This document shows positions 7,628 through 15,685 of a DNA stretch of 64,000 nt, in pieces. The stretch spans positions 1-64,000 of the forward strand of contig JAOTVB010000007.1 of NCBI GenBank assembly GCA_029863605.1, written 5' to 3'. The position numbers and the translations under genes were made by a program. The DNA comes from Myxococcales bacterium. GTDB lineage: Bacteria; Myxococcota_A; Polyangia; Polyangiales; Houyiibacteriaceae. The notes beneath the pieces are model-generated. The model did no database searches. It had not been told where the DNA came from and saw only the letters and a program-made list of their open reading frames with translations. How positions within the stretch are numbered: position 1 is the stretch's first letter; every line of letters starts with the position of its first letter.

Positions 7628-10243
7628 ATGCCCGGTTCCCCTTCTATGCATTGGCTCGTTGTTGTCGTTTGCGGCACGCTCGCCGCGTTTGGTTGCACTG
7701 CCGACACCCAAGGCGAGACTGGCGCGCTGTCACTCGAACTCGTCATCAATGGCGATACCGAAATCGACGAGGTGGCTTGGACGATCACCCAGGGGGAGGA
7801 AGTGATCAAGTCGGGCACGATCAACACCAGCGCCAACAAAGCGACGGCTTCGGTCGAAGCCTACGGGCTCGAGCCGGGGGATGGGTACACGATCACGCTC
7901 GAGGCGGTGTCGACCGATAAGGAGACGACCTGCAAGGGCAAAGCGATGTTCGGCATCGAGGTCGGGGAAGTGACCGAGGTGCACGTCATGTTGAACTGCA
8001 AGCTCCCCTCCGAGTTCGGCGGCGTGCGGGTCGACGGTGAGTTCAACCTCTGCCCCGTGCTCCGCTGGGCGGATGCCTCGCCGATGACGACTTCGGTTGG
8101 CAACCAAATCGATCTGTCCGCGGTGGCGACCGACGAAGAGGACAACCCGATCACCTACATGTGGAGCTCGGGGAGCGGGGTAGGGATCGCCAACCCGATG
8201 GCAGCTGATACGACCTATACCTGCACCGAGGTTGGCCCCGACACGATTACCATCCTGGTGACCGACGACGGGGGTATGTACTGCATGAGTATGCACACCT
8301 TCGAAGAAATCAACTGCGTGCCGGCCGATGGCGACCCCTGCGAGGGCGTGATCTGCGACGACACCGGCAACGAGTGCACCACGGCGGCCTGCAATCCTGG
8401 CACCGGCCTTTGCGAAACCTCGAACGTCGCCGACGGCACGGACTGCGACGGGGGCGCCGGAATGTGCGACGCGGGCGACTGTGTCCCGAAGGATCTTTGC
8501 ATGGATGTCGTTTGTGACGACGATGGCAACGACTGCACCGCCGAGGTCTGCAACCCAAGCACCGGCGTCTGCGAAACCTCCAATGTCGGTGACGGCACCC
8601 CGTGTGGCGACGGCGGCGCCTGCATGGGCGGCACCTGCATCGAAGAGGACCTTTGCATGGATGTCGTCTGTGACGACACCGGGAATGACTGCACGGTGGC
8701 CGAGTGCAACAACCTGACCGGCGTGTGCGACGAGATGAACGTCCCAGACGAAACCGCCTGCAACGACGACACCGGCGTCTGCCTGAGCGGCATGTGCGAG
8801 GTCGGCAATCAGTGCGAGGGCGTCGACTGCTCCTCGGGCAACGACTGCGTCGACGGCGGCACCTGCAACCCGAGCAACGGCCTGTGCGAGGGCGGCGGCC
8901 CCGAGCCGATCAATACGCCTTGCGACGTCGACGGCGTGTGCGATGGCGCCGGCACCTGCGTCGAGTGCAACGACGGGAGCCAGTGTCCCGACGACAGCAA
9001 CCAGTGCACCATGGCGGCCTGCGACCTGAACGTGTGCGGCCAGAGCAACGTCATGAACGGCATGGTGTGTGACCTCGTCGGTATGGACGATGGAATATGC
9101 GAAGATGGCACCTGTGTCACCCCACCCGACTGCATCGAAAACATCGACTGTGACGACGGCAACGAATGCACCGTCAACTCGTGCGTCGACGGGATGTGCG
9201 TAACCCAGCCTGAAGAAGACGGGGTGACCTGCGATGCCGCTGCGACTCCGGGCAGTTGCCAGAGCGGCATCTGCACGCCCCTTTGCGACACCGTCACCTG
9301 CCCGGACAACGGCATCGAGTGCGTGACCGACGTGTGCAACCCGGCCAACGGCGCCTGCGAGGGCGTCAACGACGCGAATGACACTTCTTGTGACGCGGGC
9401 GGCGGTCCCGATAGCGGCACCTGCGACGAGGGCAGTTGCATAGCAAGCGTTGCTTGTCCTCCAGATCCGGTCTCGGTCGCCGGGATACGGAATGCATGTC
9501 GTAACTCCTTCAACCAGGTGGTTTCCACGTTCCCGGTGGACCTGGGCGTTGCACTCAACGACTGCGCGTTTGCCAATCAGACGTTCAACGCCACGGTCGA
9601 CCCGGTGCTTGCCCTCGACACGGCGTTCCTGCAGGCGGCAGCGAATACCCTCTGTGACCTGGGCACAGCGTTGACGCAGGCGGCTGTCTCGGTCGCGCAG
9701 GTAGGGGTCGACGCCGTCCAGGGTGCAACCTGCACCGAACAACTCTCCGAGCTGAGCCCGGTGCCGCAGACCGTCGTCCTCGACGTTACGGTAGACGGTA
9801 CTTGCGGAGCCGGCGGTACCGTCACCGTCAATTCCGGGATCTCGCTTGAGCTTCCGCAGGTCGTCGTGCCCTGCACCGCGGGTACGGCCGGAGACACGGT
9901 GGCCTTCTGCGCGACTGGCACGACGCCGCTTGAGATCTCGCTCGCCAACCCCGCGGTGCAAACCTTCGTGGGCGTATCGGTGAGCGGAGGTGCGATCCAG
10001 GTCGTCTTCCAGTGCGGCGGACCGGCCACCATTGAGCCCCCCCCTGGGGTGACGGTCGATTGCATGGCCCCCAATTCCGTCGGAGGGCCATGTGGCACGA
10101 CCGTCGGCACCGGGGATTTCGGGGAGACACCATTCCCGACATCGGATTGCGATTTCTCGGATGGTTTCCCCGGCGAGTGCGAAACCGTGCCCGTCGCGCT
10201 CGACCCCGAGACCGAGTGCGTCACGTTCCCAGTCGAACCCTAA
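7628..10243 (+). CDS. Large Cys-rich repeat lipoprotein with shared C-terminal domain (paralog 2)
   Basis: An 871-aa protein with a strong GAGGAGG ribosome site. Residues 1-23 are a lipoprotein signal (TLAAFGC). Residues about 33-127 form a beta-rich domain (SLELVINGDTEIDEVAWTI). Residues about 140-230 look PKD/Ig-like (DLSAVATDEEDNPITYMWSS). Residues about 237-605 carry seven or more Cys-rich repeats of the type C-x-V-x-CDDxGNDCTxxxCNPxTGxC, each with six to eight cysteines. Residues about 622-871 are the C-terminal domain shared with the genes ending at 1445 and 11432. The cysteine pattern implies disulfide-bonded extracellular modules, probably at the cell surface. The function is unknown. 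A near-perfect hairpin terminator follows at 10267. Confidence 0.85.
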   Translation: MPGSPSMHWLVVVVCGTLAAFGCTADTQGETGALSLELVINGDTEIDEVAWTITQGEEVIKSGTINTSANKATASVEAYGLEPGDGYTITLEAVSTDKETTCKGKAMFGIEVGEVTEVHVMLNCKLPSEFGGVRVDGEFNLCPVLRWADASPMTTSVGNQIDLSAVATDEEDNPITYMWSSGSGVGIANPMAADTTYTCTEVGPDTITILVTDDGGMYCMSMHTFEEINCVPADGDPCEGVICDDTGNECTTAACNPGTGLCETSNVADGTDCDGGAGMCDAGDCVPKDLCMDVVCDDDGNDCTAEVCNPSTGVCETSNVGDGTPCGDGGACMGGTCIEEDLCMDVVCDDTGNDCTVAECNNLTGVCDEMNVPDETACNDDTGVCLSGMCEVGNQCEGVDCSSGNDCVDGGTCNPSNGLCEGGGPEPINTPCDVDGVCDGAGTCVECNDGSQCPDDSNQCTMAACDLNVCGQSNVMNGMVCDLVGMDDGICEDGTCVTPPDCIENIDCDDGNECTVNSCVDGMCVTQPEEDGVTCDAAATPGSCQSGICTPLCDTVTCPDNGIECVTDVCNPANGACEGVNDANDTSCDAGGGPDSGTCDEGSCIASVACPPDPVSVAGIRNACRNSFNQVVSTFPVDLGVALNDCAFANQTFNATVDPVLALDTAFLQAAANTLCDLGTALTQAAVSVAQVGVDAVQGATCTEQLSELSPVPQTVVLDVTVDGTCGAGGTVTVNSGISLELPQVVVPCTAGTAGDTVAFCATGTTPLEISLANPAVQTFVGVSVSGGAIQVVFQCGGPATIEPPPGVTVDCMAPNSVGGPCGTTVGTGDFGETPFPTSDCDFSDGFPGECETVPVALDPETECVTFPVEP
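8337..9440 (+). repeat. Tandem Cys-rich protein repeats inside the coding region
   Basis: Repeated modules of about 45-52 codons share segments such as tgcatggatgtcgtttgtga (8498 and again near 8655, with one change) and aacgactgcaccg. They encode CMDVVCDDxGNDCT followed by a short Cys-Asp-rich tail. The copies are diverged, which suggests old duplication rather than recent slippage. Confidence 0.7.
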
Positions 10244-10266
10244 CGGCTCGCGGAAGCAGACAGCAG

Positions 10267-10302
10267 AGCAAAACCCGCAAATCTTGGTTGCGGGCTTTTG
10301 CT
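10267..10302 (+). terminator. Rho-independent terminator
   Basis: AGCAAAACCCGCAA pairs with TTGCGGG-C-TTTTGCT around ATCTTGG, with one bulged C. The 3' arm carries the TTTT. It lies 23 bases after the stop codon of the 871-aa lipoprotein gene. Confidence 0.8.
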
Positions 10303-10305
10303 CGC

Positions 10306-10335
10306 TTGCGCCTAGCTATGACCTAGGGATATGCT
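10306..10335 (+). promoter_or_regulatory. Possible sigma-70-type promoter
   Basis: TTGCGC at 10306-10311 and TATGCT at 10330-10335 are 18 bases apart. Each matches the consensus hexamer at four of six bases. The pair lies directly after a terminator and 53 bases before the start codon at 10389, where a promoter is expected. Confidence 0.3.
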
Positions 10336-10388
10336 CCCCGCTCCGGCGACGGCGATGGGATTGTCGGCGGGAGTCGAAGGAGTTAGCG

Positions 10389-11432
10389 ATGTTTCGATCG
10401 TATGGAATGCTGATTAGTCTAATGGGGCTTGCCCTCGTAGTGGGTGTAGGTTGTGGCGACGACGAGAGCGCAACCGGAGGTAGCGGCGGGACAGGCGGAA
10501 CCGGCGCGACGGGAGGCGCAGGTGGAGTCGGTGGTACGGGTGGCAGCGGCGGCATGGGCGGCGCACCTGCTTGTTCAGCCAGTGGCCAGGTGTTGATGGC
10601 CTGTCGCAACTCGTTCAACCAGGTGGTTTCGGAATTCGCGGTCGACCTGGACGTCGGTTTGGATGACTGCCCGGTAGAGGGTCAGATGTTCAACGCGGAC
10701 GTCACGCCCATGTTCGCCCTCGACACGATTTTCCTGCAAGATGCCGCGGATACCCTCTGCGATCTCGGAACCGCCTTGACCGAGGTGGATATCAACGACG
10801 CGCAAGTGGGGGTCGATGCGCTAAATGGCGCGAGCTGTACATCTCAGCTGAGCGCGTTGAGCCCGGTGCCGCAGACAGTCGTCCTCGACGTCACGGTAGA
10901 CGGTACTTGCGGAGCCGGCGGTACCGTCACCGTCAACTCGCCGACATCGCTTAGCCTGCCGCAGGTCACCGTGCCCTGCACGGCGGGTACGGCAGGAGAC
11001 ACGGTGGCGTTCTGCGCAACTGGCACGACGCCACTGAATGTGCTCCCAATGGTTGTTCCAATGGACACTTACCTGCGCGTGGCCGTGGGTATACTCAATG
11101 TTGCCTTCGGGTGCGGACCGGGCACCATCTTGCCCGCCCCTGGGGAAAGTGTCTCTTGCATGAGCCCTGATGACTGCGCCTCCATCGTCGGGACTACCGG
11201 GGAAGAACCATTCCCGACATCCGGATGCGATCTCAGCGACATGTTCCCCGGTGAGTGCGAAACAGTGCCGGTTGCGCTCGACCCGACAACCAATTGCGTC
11301 ACGTTCCCCGTGGAAAGCGGCGCAGGCGGAGCAGGCGGTTCTGGCGGCGCGGGCGGCGCGGGCGGCGCAGGCGGCGCGGGCGGCGCGGGCGGCGCAGGCG
11401 GCGCGGGCGGCGCGGGCGGCGCAATGATGTAA
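10389..11432 (+). CDS. Small Gly-rich lipoprotein with shared C-terminal domain (paralog 3)
   Basis: This 347-aa protein starts at the ATG at 10389, with GAAGGAG six bases upstream. Residues 1-22 are a lipoprotein signal (LALVVGVGCGDD). Residues about 28-58 are a Gly/Thr/Ala-rich flexible linker. Residues about 70-310 are the domain found at the C-termini of the proteins ending at 1445 and 10243. The shared markers are ACRNSFNQVVS, FALDTIFLQDAADTLCDLG and VPQTVVLDVTVDGTCGAGG. Unlike its paralogs it ends in a (GGA)n tail from about residue 311. The domain therefore occurs here almost alone, so this copy shows that it folds without the Cys repeats. Its function is unknown. Confidence 0.85.
   Translation: MFRSYGMLISLMGLALVVGVGCGDDESATGGSGGTGGTGATGGAGGVGGTGGSGGMGGAPACSASGQVLMACRNSFNQVVSEFAVDLDVGLDDCPVEGQMFNADVTPMFALDTIFLQDAADTLCDLGTALTEVDINDAQVGVDALNGASCTSQLSALSPVPQTVVLDVTVDGTCGAGGTVTVNSPTSLSLPQVTVPCTAGTAGDTVAFCATGTTPLNVLPMVVPMDTYLRVAVGILNVAFGCGPGTILPAPGESVSCMSPDDCASIVGTTGEEPFPTSGCDLSDMFPGECETVPVALDPTTNCVTFPVESGAGGAGGSGGAGGAGGAGGAGGAGGAGGAGGAGGAMM
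11319..11423 (+). repeat. 27-bp GC-rich minisatellite encoding a Gly-Gly-Ala tail
   Basis: Three exact copies of a 27-base unit lie at 11343-11369, 11370-11396 and 11397-11423. Each is two GGCGGCGCG triplets plus one GGCGGCGCA, preceded by a degenerate copy. All stay in frame and code for GGA repeats at the C-terminus. The exactness at third codon positions points to recent expansion, probably by slippage. Confidence 0.9.
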
Positions 11433-11485
11433 GGGTCCGATTTCTTACGAACGCGGCTCGCGTAGGAATAGCGAGTCGATACAAT

Positions 11486-11519
11486 GCAAGGCCCGCGTGC
11501 TTCGGCTCGCGGGCCTTGC
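11486..11519 (+). terminator. Hairpin terminator
   Basis: GCAAGGCCCGCG pairs with CGCGGGCCTTGC around a GC-TTCG-GC tip. It resembles the hairpin at 1485. No T-tract of more than two bases follows. It lies 53 bases after the stop codon of the Gly-rich lipoprotein gene. Confidence 0.65.
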
Positions 11520-11684
11520 CGTTAACGGACGCACGCCACCGGCTCATGGAGCCAACGGCTCATCGTCCATGGTCGTTAACGGACACGTGGTGTGGGCTTC
11601 GGTGAGACAACTCACGACTCGGACCTTCCCTCTCGATTTAGCCGCGCATTTCAAGCGGTGATCGGGTAAAAAGGATTTCGCCCT

Positions 11685-13229
11685 ATGCCCGTTTCTAGAA
11701 GGATAGCTACGGCTGATCTGTGGTGCGTGCTGCTCCCGTTCCTCCTTACGGGCTGCCCCGTCGCAACTCCCCAGTGCCCGGAAGCGACGGTGGTCTTTGA
11801 CCCTCCCGAGATCCCCTCGGGGCTGAGCGAGACGAGCGTGATCATCGAAGTCGACGACCCGCGCCCCGAGCTGGGGCTCGAGGTGATCACCGAGCTCTCC
11901 ACCATCAGCGGCGGAATCACCGACCCCTTCGCCCGAATGACGACCTTTGCATGTGCGTTTGACGTTTCGGGTCCAGTCGAGGTTTGCGCGACTGCCAGCT
12001 ATGTGGTCGGAGACGCCGGCGTGCCCGACGGGGGACAGCCCGAAGGAGGGATGTCCGAAGGGGGGGTCAGCGCACTCGCACGAGGCGGGGATGCAAGTGT
12101 CGGCGCCTCGTATCAATATCTCGGTAAGCCGCACATCCGACTGAGCAGCCCCATAGAGTGTTCCGAAAAGCGATGCGCAACCGTCATCTGTCCCGAGGAC
12201 AAGAACGCCTGTCCCGAGGTGTCGAGTTTGACGGTGGAGCCGATGGTCGTTCCCGACGGAGGCACAGCGACGATCACGGTGGTCGCCGAAGACCCGGACG
12301 ACAATCCGCAGGCGCTGGTTACCACCCTTTCGGCTGCCCATGGGACCATCACCGATCCGAGTGCGGCTGAGGCGACGTTTAGGTGCGACCCCTTAGTCGG
12401 CGGGCCTATCGAGATTTGCGTCGTCGCAGACGATGGAGACTGCGACGACAGGCGCTGCACCAGTGTTCGGTGTCCGGGTGACCCTCTGGAAAACACCTGC
12501 CCGATCATCGAAGACTTCACGGCAGACCCCATGACTATTCCCCCGGATCAAACGATGACCAACGTGCGGGTGGATGTTGTGGACCCGGATGACTTCCCGG
12601 GGGAGTTGCGCACGGAGCTGAGCACGGAGCTCAGCGACGGCGTGTTCGGCAACCGCTTTGTCACCGAAACGACCTTTACCTGCGGCGTGGCGGGCCCCGT
12701 CGAACTCTGCGTGAAGGCGACCGACGACCATCCAGACTGTGACAGTGTCGAGCCAACCTGCATTACCGTGCAATGCCCCAGCACCATCCCGTTCAATGTT
12801 GCCGTGGATCTGTTCGTCCTCAACTTTGTTAGATCGACCATTGCTCCGGGCGAAAACGACGTGTTTGACGTGTGCGGGCTGCCACCTTTTGCCCAATGCC
12901 GCCAGGACGCGGACTGTCCGGGCAGCACGTGCAACGAACCCTGCCCGGGGGAGAGGTGCGCGAGAGTTGAGACTCGCGCGCGGGACGTCGACAACCTGCC
13001 TTTGCCTGTGACGCTCACTTTGCGCGCACCGTGGGGTAGGTTCGAAGACGACGAGACCTTGCAGTGCGAAGACGGCACGCCGCTTTGTCCCGGCCCCTAT
13101 TTTCAGAACGCGGTCTACATTTGCGACCGCCCCGGCGATGTCGAGATCTGCGTCGACGCCACCGACGGCGCTAGCCGGGATATCCAGTGCGGGGAAGTCA
13201 CCTGCCCCGCAGACACTCCCGCGCCGTGA
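11685..13229 (+). CDS. Lipoprotein with tandem Cys-containing beta domains
   Basis: A 514-aa protein. Residues 1-24 form a lipoprotein signal (LLPFLLTGC). The mature part contains three to four tandem units of about 90-100 residues. Each starts with 'CPEDKNACP / CPGDPLENTCP', runs through 'D(P)DDxPxxLxTxLSxxxG' and 'TTFxC', and ends with 'GPVExCVxAxDxxxxCDxxxCxxVxCP'. The same closing motif is visible at the beginning of the first gene of the window, so the two proteins share this module. The last unit (from about residue 370) is more diverged and has an insert with a CRQDADCPGSTC Cys pattern. It is probably a surface Ig-like repeat protein with disulfides. The function is unknown. Confidence 0.8.
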   Translation: MPVSRRIATADLWCVLLPFLLTGCPVATPQCPEATVVFDPPEIPSGLSETSVIIEVDDPRPELGLEVITELSTISGGITDPFARMTTFACAFDVSGPVEVCATASYVVGDAGVPDGGQPEGGMSEGGVSALARGGDASVGASYQYLGKPHIRLSSPIECSEKRCATVICPEDKNACPEVSSLTVEPMVVPDGGTATITVVAEDPDDNPQALVTTLSAAHGTITDPSAAEATFRCDPLVGGPIEICVVADDGDCDDRRCTSVRCPGDPLENTCPIIEDFTADPMTIPPDQTMTNVRVDVVDPDDFPGELRTELSTELSDGVFGNRFVTETTFTCGVAGPVELCVKATDDHPDCDSVEPTCITVQCPSTIPFNVAVDLFVLNFVRSTIAPGENDVFDVCGLPPFAQCRQDADCPGSTCNEPCPGERCARVETRARDVDNLPLPVTLTLRAPWGRFEDDETLQCEDGTPLCPGPYFQNAVYICDRPGDVEICVDATDGASRDIQCGEVTCPADTPAP

Positions 13230-13322
13230 CCAGGTTGCTTCCACCCAAACCTGCCCGGACGACGACGCCCTTCTTCACTGACGGATGCGGTGGAAGCGCA
13301 CCTGAGCTAGGACTCGCGAAGT

Positions 13323-13499
13323 ATGCAGCAAACGAGCAAAGGCCTTGTCTTAGCGGTCGCAACAATCGTGGGGGCACTCCTCCTCGCGGTCGGCTTCGCT
13401 TTGTCATGGCGCACCGACGACGCAAAATCTTGGAAGGCGGCGGTTACGGGGTTTCTCGCGGAGCTCCGTGTCGCCATCCAGAGCAGCGAGGTGAGATGA
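13323..13499 (+). CDS. Small single-pass membrane protein (58 aa)
   Basis: This short frame encodes 58 residues beginning MQQTSKGLVLAVATIVGALL. There is one clear transmembrane helix at about residues 8-29, followed by a polar tail with Trp, Lys and Arg (SWRTDDAKSWKAA). A perfect terminator with a T-tract lies 62 bases after the stop codon, on the same strand, which supports a real transcript. No obvious Shine-Dalgarno site is present. No family is recognised. Confidence 0.55.
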   Translation: MQQTSKGLVLAVATIVGALLLAVGFALSWRTDDAKSWKAAVTGFLAELRVAIQSSEVR

Positions 13500-13561
13500 G
13501 GTCCATTACATTTCGCGAGCGCGGGGCGCGGCCCTTCAGTTCCGCTCCCCAACGCGTCACG

Positions 13562-13594
13562 ACGCCCCGGCCTCCGCCGGGGCGTTTTCTTTTG
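13562..13594 (+). terminator. Rho-independent terminator
   Basis: ACGCCCCGGC pairs perfectly with GCCGGGGCGT around CTCC, and TTTCTTTT follows. The T-tract orientation fits plus-strand transcription of the 58-aa gene. The minus-strand amidohydrolase gene ends just beyond it. Confidence 0.85.
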
Positions 13595-13596
13595 GT

Positions 13597-15462
13597 CTAA
13601 CAAGTGACCGTCAGAGCGCGGCCCATCCGTGTTTTGCCCAAATGGGGAGTGGCGCGGGAGTCTCGCCACGCCGGCACGCCGGCGATCCAGACGTCGGTGA
13701 CCACACCGTCGGAGCGGTTGAGCATTTGCTCGGAGCCGACTGCCTCCCGGTACTCGAAGATCGTCTGCGCTTCCGAGTCGTAGGCGCGAAGCGCGTCGGG
13801 GTCGACCAGGATGACGTCGGCTTGTTTGCCCGGCTCGAGGGTGCCGACCGATGAAATGCCCCAAAACTCGGCGGGAGCCCGCGTGAGCCGGCCGACGTGG
13901 TACGCGACGTCCTTGAGCGACCGACGCTGGGCGATTTGGAGGCCCCGGAGATTGCCGTCGTAGTAGGCCATGTTGGTGAGGTGGGCGCCTGAGTCGTTGA
14001 AGCCTGGGAGCATCTGGCGGTCGAAGAGCACACGCGCGAGCCGGTCCTCGTCGTCATTGGCGGCCAAGACATACCACCGAAGCTGCATGTCGAAGTGCCG
14101 TAGGAGATGCAGGAAAAAATCGCAGTCGTCGCCGACGGGGTTCGGGAAGCTCTCGAAGACCCCAGCTTCCGCGTCGTCGCGTGCCCCCTCTCCGCTCACC
14201 TGCCAAGCCAACAAACGGTGATAGATCATTTCGAGCGTCTCGCCCTCCCACACCGGCAGCGGCCGTGCCGTCATCACCATATCCTCGAGGTCGCGGCTCA
14301 GGCTGTCGTCCATCATGCGAAGCCAGCGCTTGATCCGCCCGAGCGAGAGGCCCTTCTTGTCGTGGTACCACATCTTGCGAAACCGCTTGCGGTACTCGGG
14401 GTCGTCGAGCAGCGCCATGCGCGCGGCTTTGTCGTCGAGATCGATCTCGTTGAGCTCGCGCAAGGCGGGGATCTCTTCGGAAAGCGGCGTGATGGGTCCG
14501 TCCGCGTAGACGCGGAACGGCGCCGCCAGGGCCTGCAAACGGAATCGACCGTCGAGCAGCTTGGAGTTGAGCACTCGGGTCAGCACGACGCCGAGCTTGG
14601 CGAGGAAGCGATTGGTGACGACATCGAGGGCCGCCACCGCGGTGAGCTTGAGCGGGCGACCGAACAGCCGGCCGCTGGTGAGCGCGAACGTGCGAATGAC
14701 CTTCAGAGGATTGTCCTTGTCGGGGGTCGCCTGCCAGACCCGGCCGTGACGTCTTGCAACGTTGGTCAGGCGCTTTACCTCGGCATAGGTACTGTGGTTC
14801 GCGGGAATCCGCGTCTTTCGGTACGGATCGTTCGAGAGGTAGTGAAACGGAAGCGAGTCGGTCGAAAACCCCGCATAGCCGTCCTCCATCGCCTGCTCCA
14901 GGATCTGCTCCATCTTGTCGAGCTCTTCGGGCGTGGGCTTGTTGGAGATCGCGCGGTCGATGCCCATCGCTTCGATGCGCAACATCGAGTGGGGGATCAT
15001 CGGGACGATATTGGCGCCAAGTGGGATTTCGGCGAAGTGCTCGAGGTACGCTTTCGGGTTGTTCCAGGTGATGTTGTCGGCAACGCGCCGGAGCACGCCC
15101 TTCGGGATGTTTTCGACCCGGGCAAAGCACGAGACGACCGGGTCGTGTCCGCTCTCGTTTTGGCGGCCGAAGGGGACACCGATCGAGCAGTTGGCGACCA
15201 CGGCCGAAGTGGTGCCGTGGCGGACGACCTCGGTGAGCCCAGGGTCGAGCTCGACCTCGAGATCGAGGTGCGTGTGGATGTCCCAAAGACCCGGAAGAAG
15301 CCACCGCCCCTTGGCCTCGACGGTCTCGGTTGCCTCTTGTCCGCTTAGGTCGTGACCGACCTCGGCGATCTCACCGTCCTTGATGGCAACGTCTCGCTCC
15401 GAGGGCTCCTCGCCCGTACCGTCAAAAACCAGCGCGCCTTTGATCAGGGTGTCCCACTGCAT
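13597..15462 (-). CDS. N-acyl-D-amino-acid deacylase / D-aminoacylase-family amidohydrolase
   Basis: This 621-aa protein is a metal-dependent amidohydrolase. The N-terminal beta domain opens with MQWDTLIKGALVFDGTGEEP. The first metal ligands are in WDIHTHLD (His 63 and 65). NCSIGVPFG (about residue 91) is at the place of the family Cys. GFNDSGAHLTN (near residue 500) supplies the late Asp. The C-terminal LEPGKQADVILVDPD strand closes the beta sandwich. The family hydrolyses N-acyl-D-amino acids or related cyclic amides. The exact substrate is not predictable. The protein is longer than typical D-aminoacylases (about 480-530 aa). It appears cytoplasmic, with no signal peptide. Its start region and leader are duplicated in front of the gene at 16195. 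Confidence 0.85.
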   Translation of the reverse strand: MQWDTLIKGALVFDGTGEEPSERDVAIKDGEIAEVGHDLSGQEATETVEAKGRWLLPGLWDIHTHLDLEVELDPGLTEVVRHGTTSAVVANCSIGVPFGRQNESGHDPVVSCFARVENIPKGVLRRVADNITWNNPKAYLEHFAEIPLGANIVPMIPHSMLRIEAMGIDRAISNKPTPEELDKMEQILEQAMEDGYAGFSTDSLPFHYLSNDPYRKTRIPANHSTYAEVKRLTNVARRHGRVWQATPDKDNPLKVIRTFALTSGRLFGRPLKLTAVAALDVVTNRFLAKLGVVLTRVLNSKLLDGRFRLQALAAPFRVYADGPITPLSEEIPALRELNEIDLDDKAARMALLDDPEYRKRFRKMWYHDKKGLSLGRIKRWLRMMDDSLSRDLEDMVMTARPLPVWEGETLEMIYHRLLAWQVSGEGARDDAEAGVFESFPNPVGDDCDFFLHLLRHFDMQLRWYVLAANDDEDRLARVLFDRQMLPGFNDSGAHLTNMAYYDGNLRGLQIAQRRSLKDVAYHVGRLTRAPAEFWGISSVGTLEPGKQADVILVDPDALRAYDSEAQTIFEYREAVGSEQMLNRSDGVVTDVWIAGVPAWRDSRATPHLGKTRMGRALTVTC

Positions 15463-15680
15463 GACCGCCTGGTTCTAGACCAGCGTCACCCTGCGTCAAC
15501 CGGTGACCGGGGCCGCGCCGCCACCGATGGGGGCTTCGTCGGCCATGACCGGTACTGGGTTTGCCGAGACTTCAGACCGGTTAGAATCGTCTTTTACGCC
15601 GAGGCTACCGCTGGCTCCGCCCCCATAGGCGTCGGCGCGACCCCGGTCACCTCCTCCTCGAGAACAGTGTCAGTGACTGT
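15428..15680. repeat. Direct repeat, copy A (amidohydrolase start and leader)
   Basis: This segment is repeated at 16161-16438 in the same orientation. Over the 190 bases upstream of the genes the copies agree at roughly nine in ten positions. Copy A covers the first ten or so codons of the amidohydrolase (minus strand) and its whole upstream region. No open frame is conserved across both copies, so it looks like leader or promoter DNA. Confidence 0.85.
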
Positions 15681-15685
15681 GAGTG

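Noticed and set aside
7730..9961. Long minus-strand frame of 743 codons opposite the Cys-rich lipoprotein
   Set aside because: It lies wholly inside a gene with a signal peptide, ribosome site and clear repeats. Its translation is low-complexity Ala/Val/Gly/Arg-rich and has no signal or domain, as expected for an antisense shadow in GC-rich DNA.
11521..11584. Direct repeat gttaacggac at 11521-11530 and 11575-11584
   Set aside because: Only ten bases long, with no palindrome or mobile-element ends around it. Too little to call an attachment site or operator.
14107..15348. Plus-strand frame of 413 codons opposite the amidohydrolase
   Set aside because: The opposite strand encodes a complete amidohydrolase with metal motifs. 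The plus-strand product is charged and featureless.
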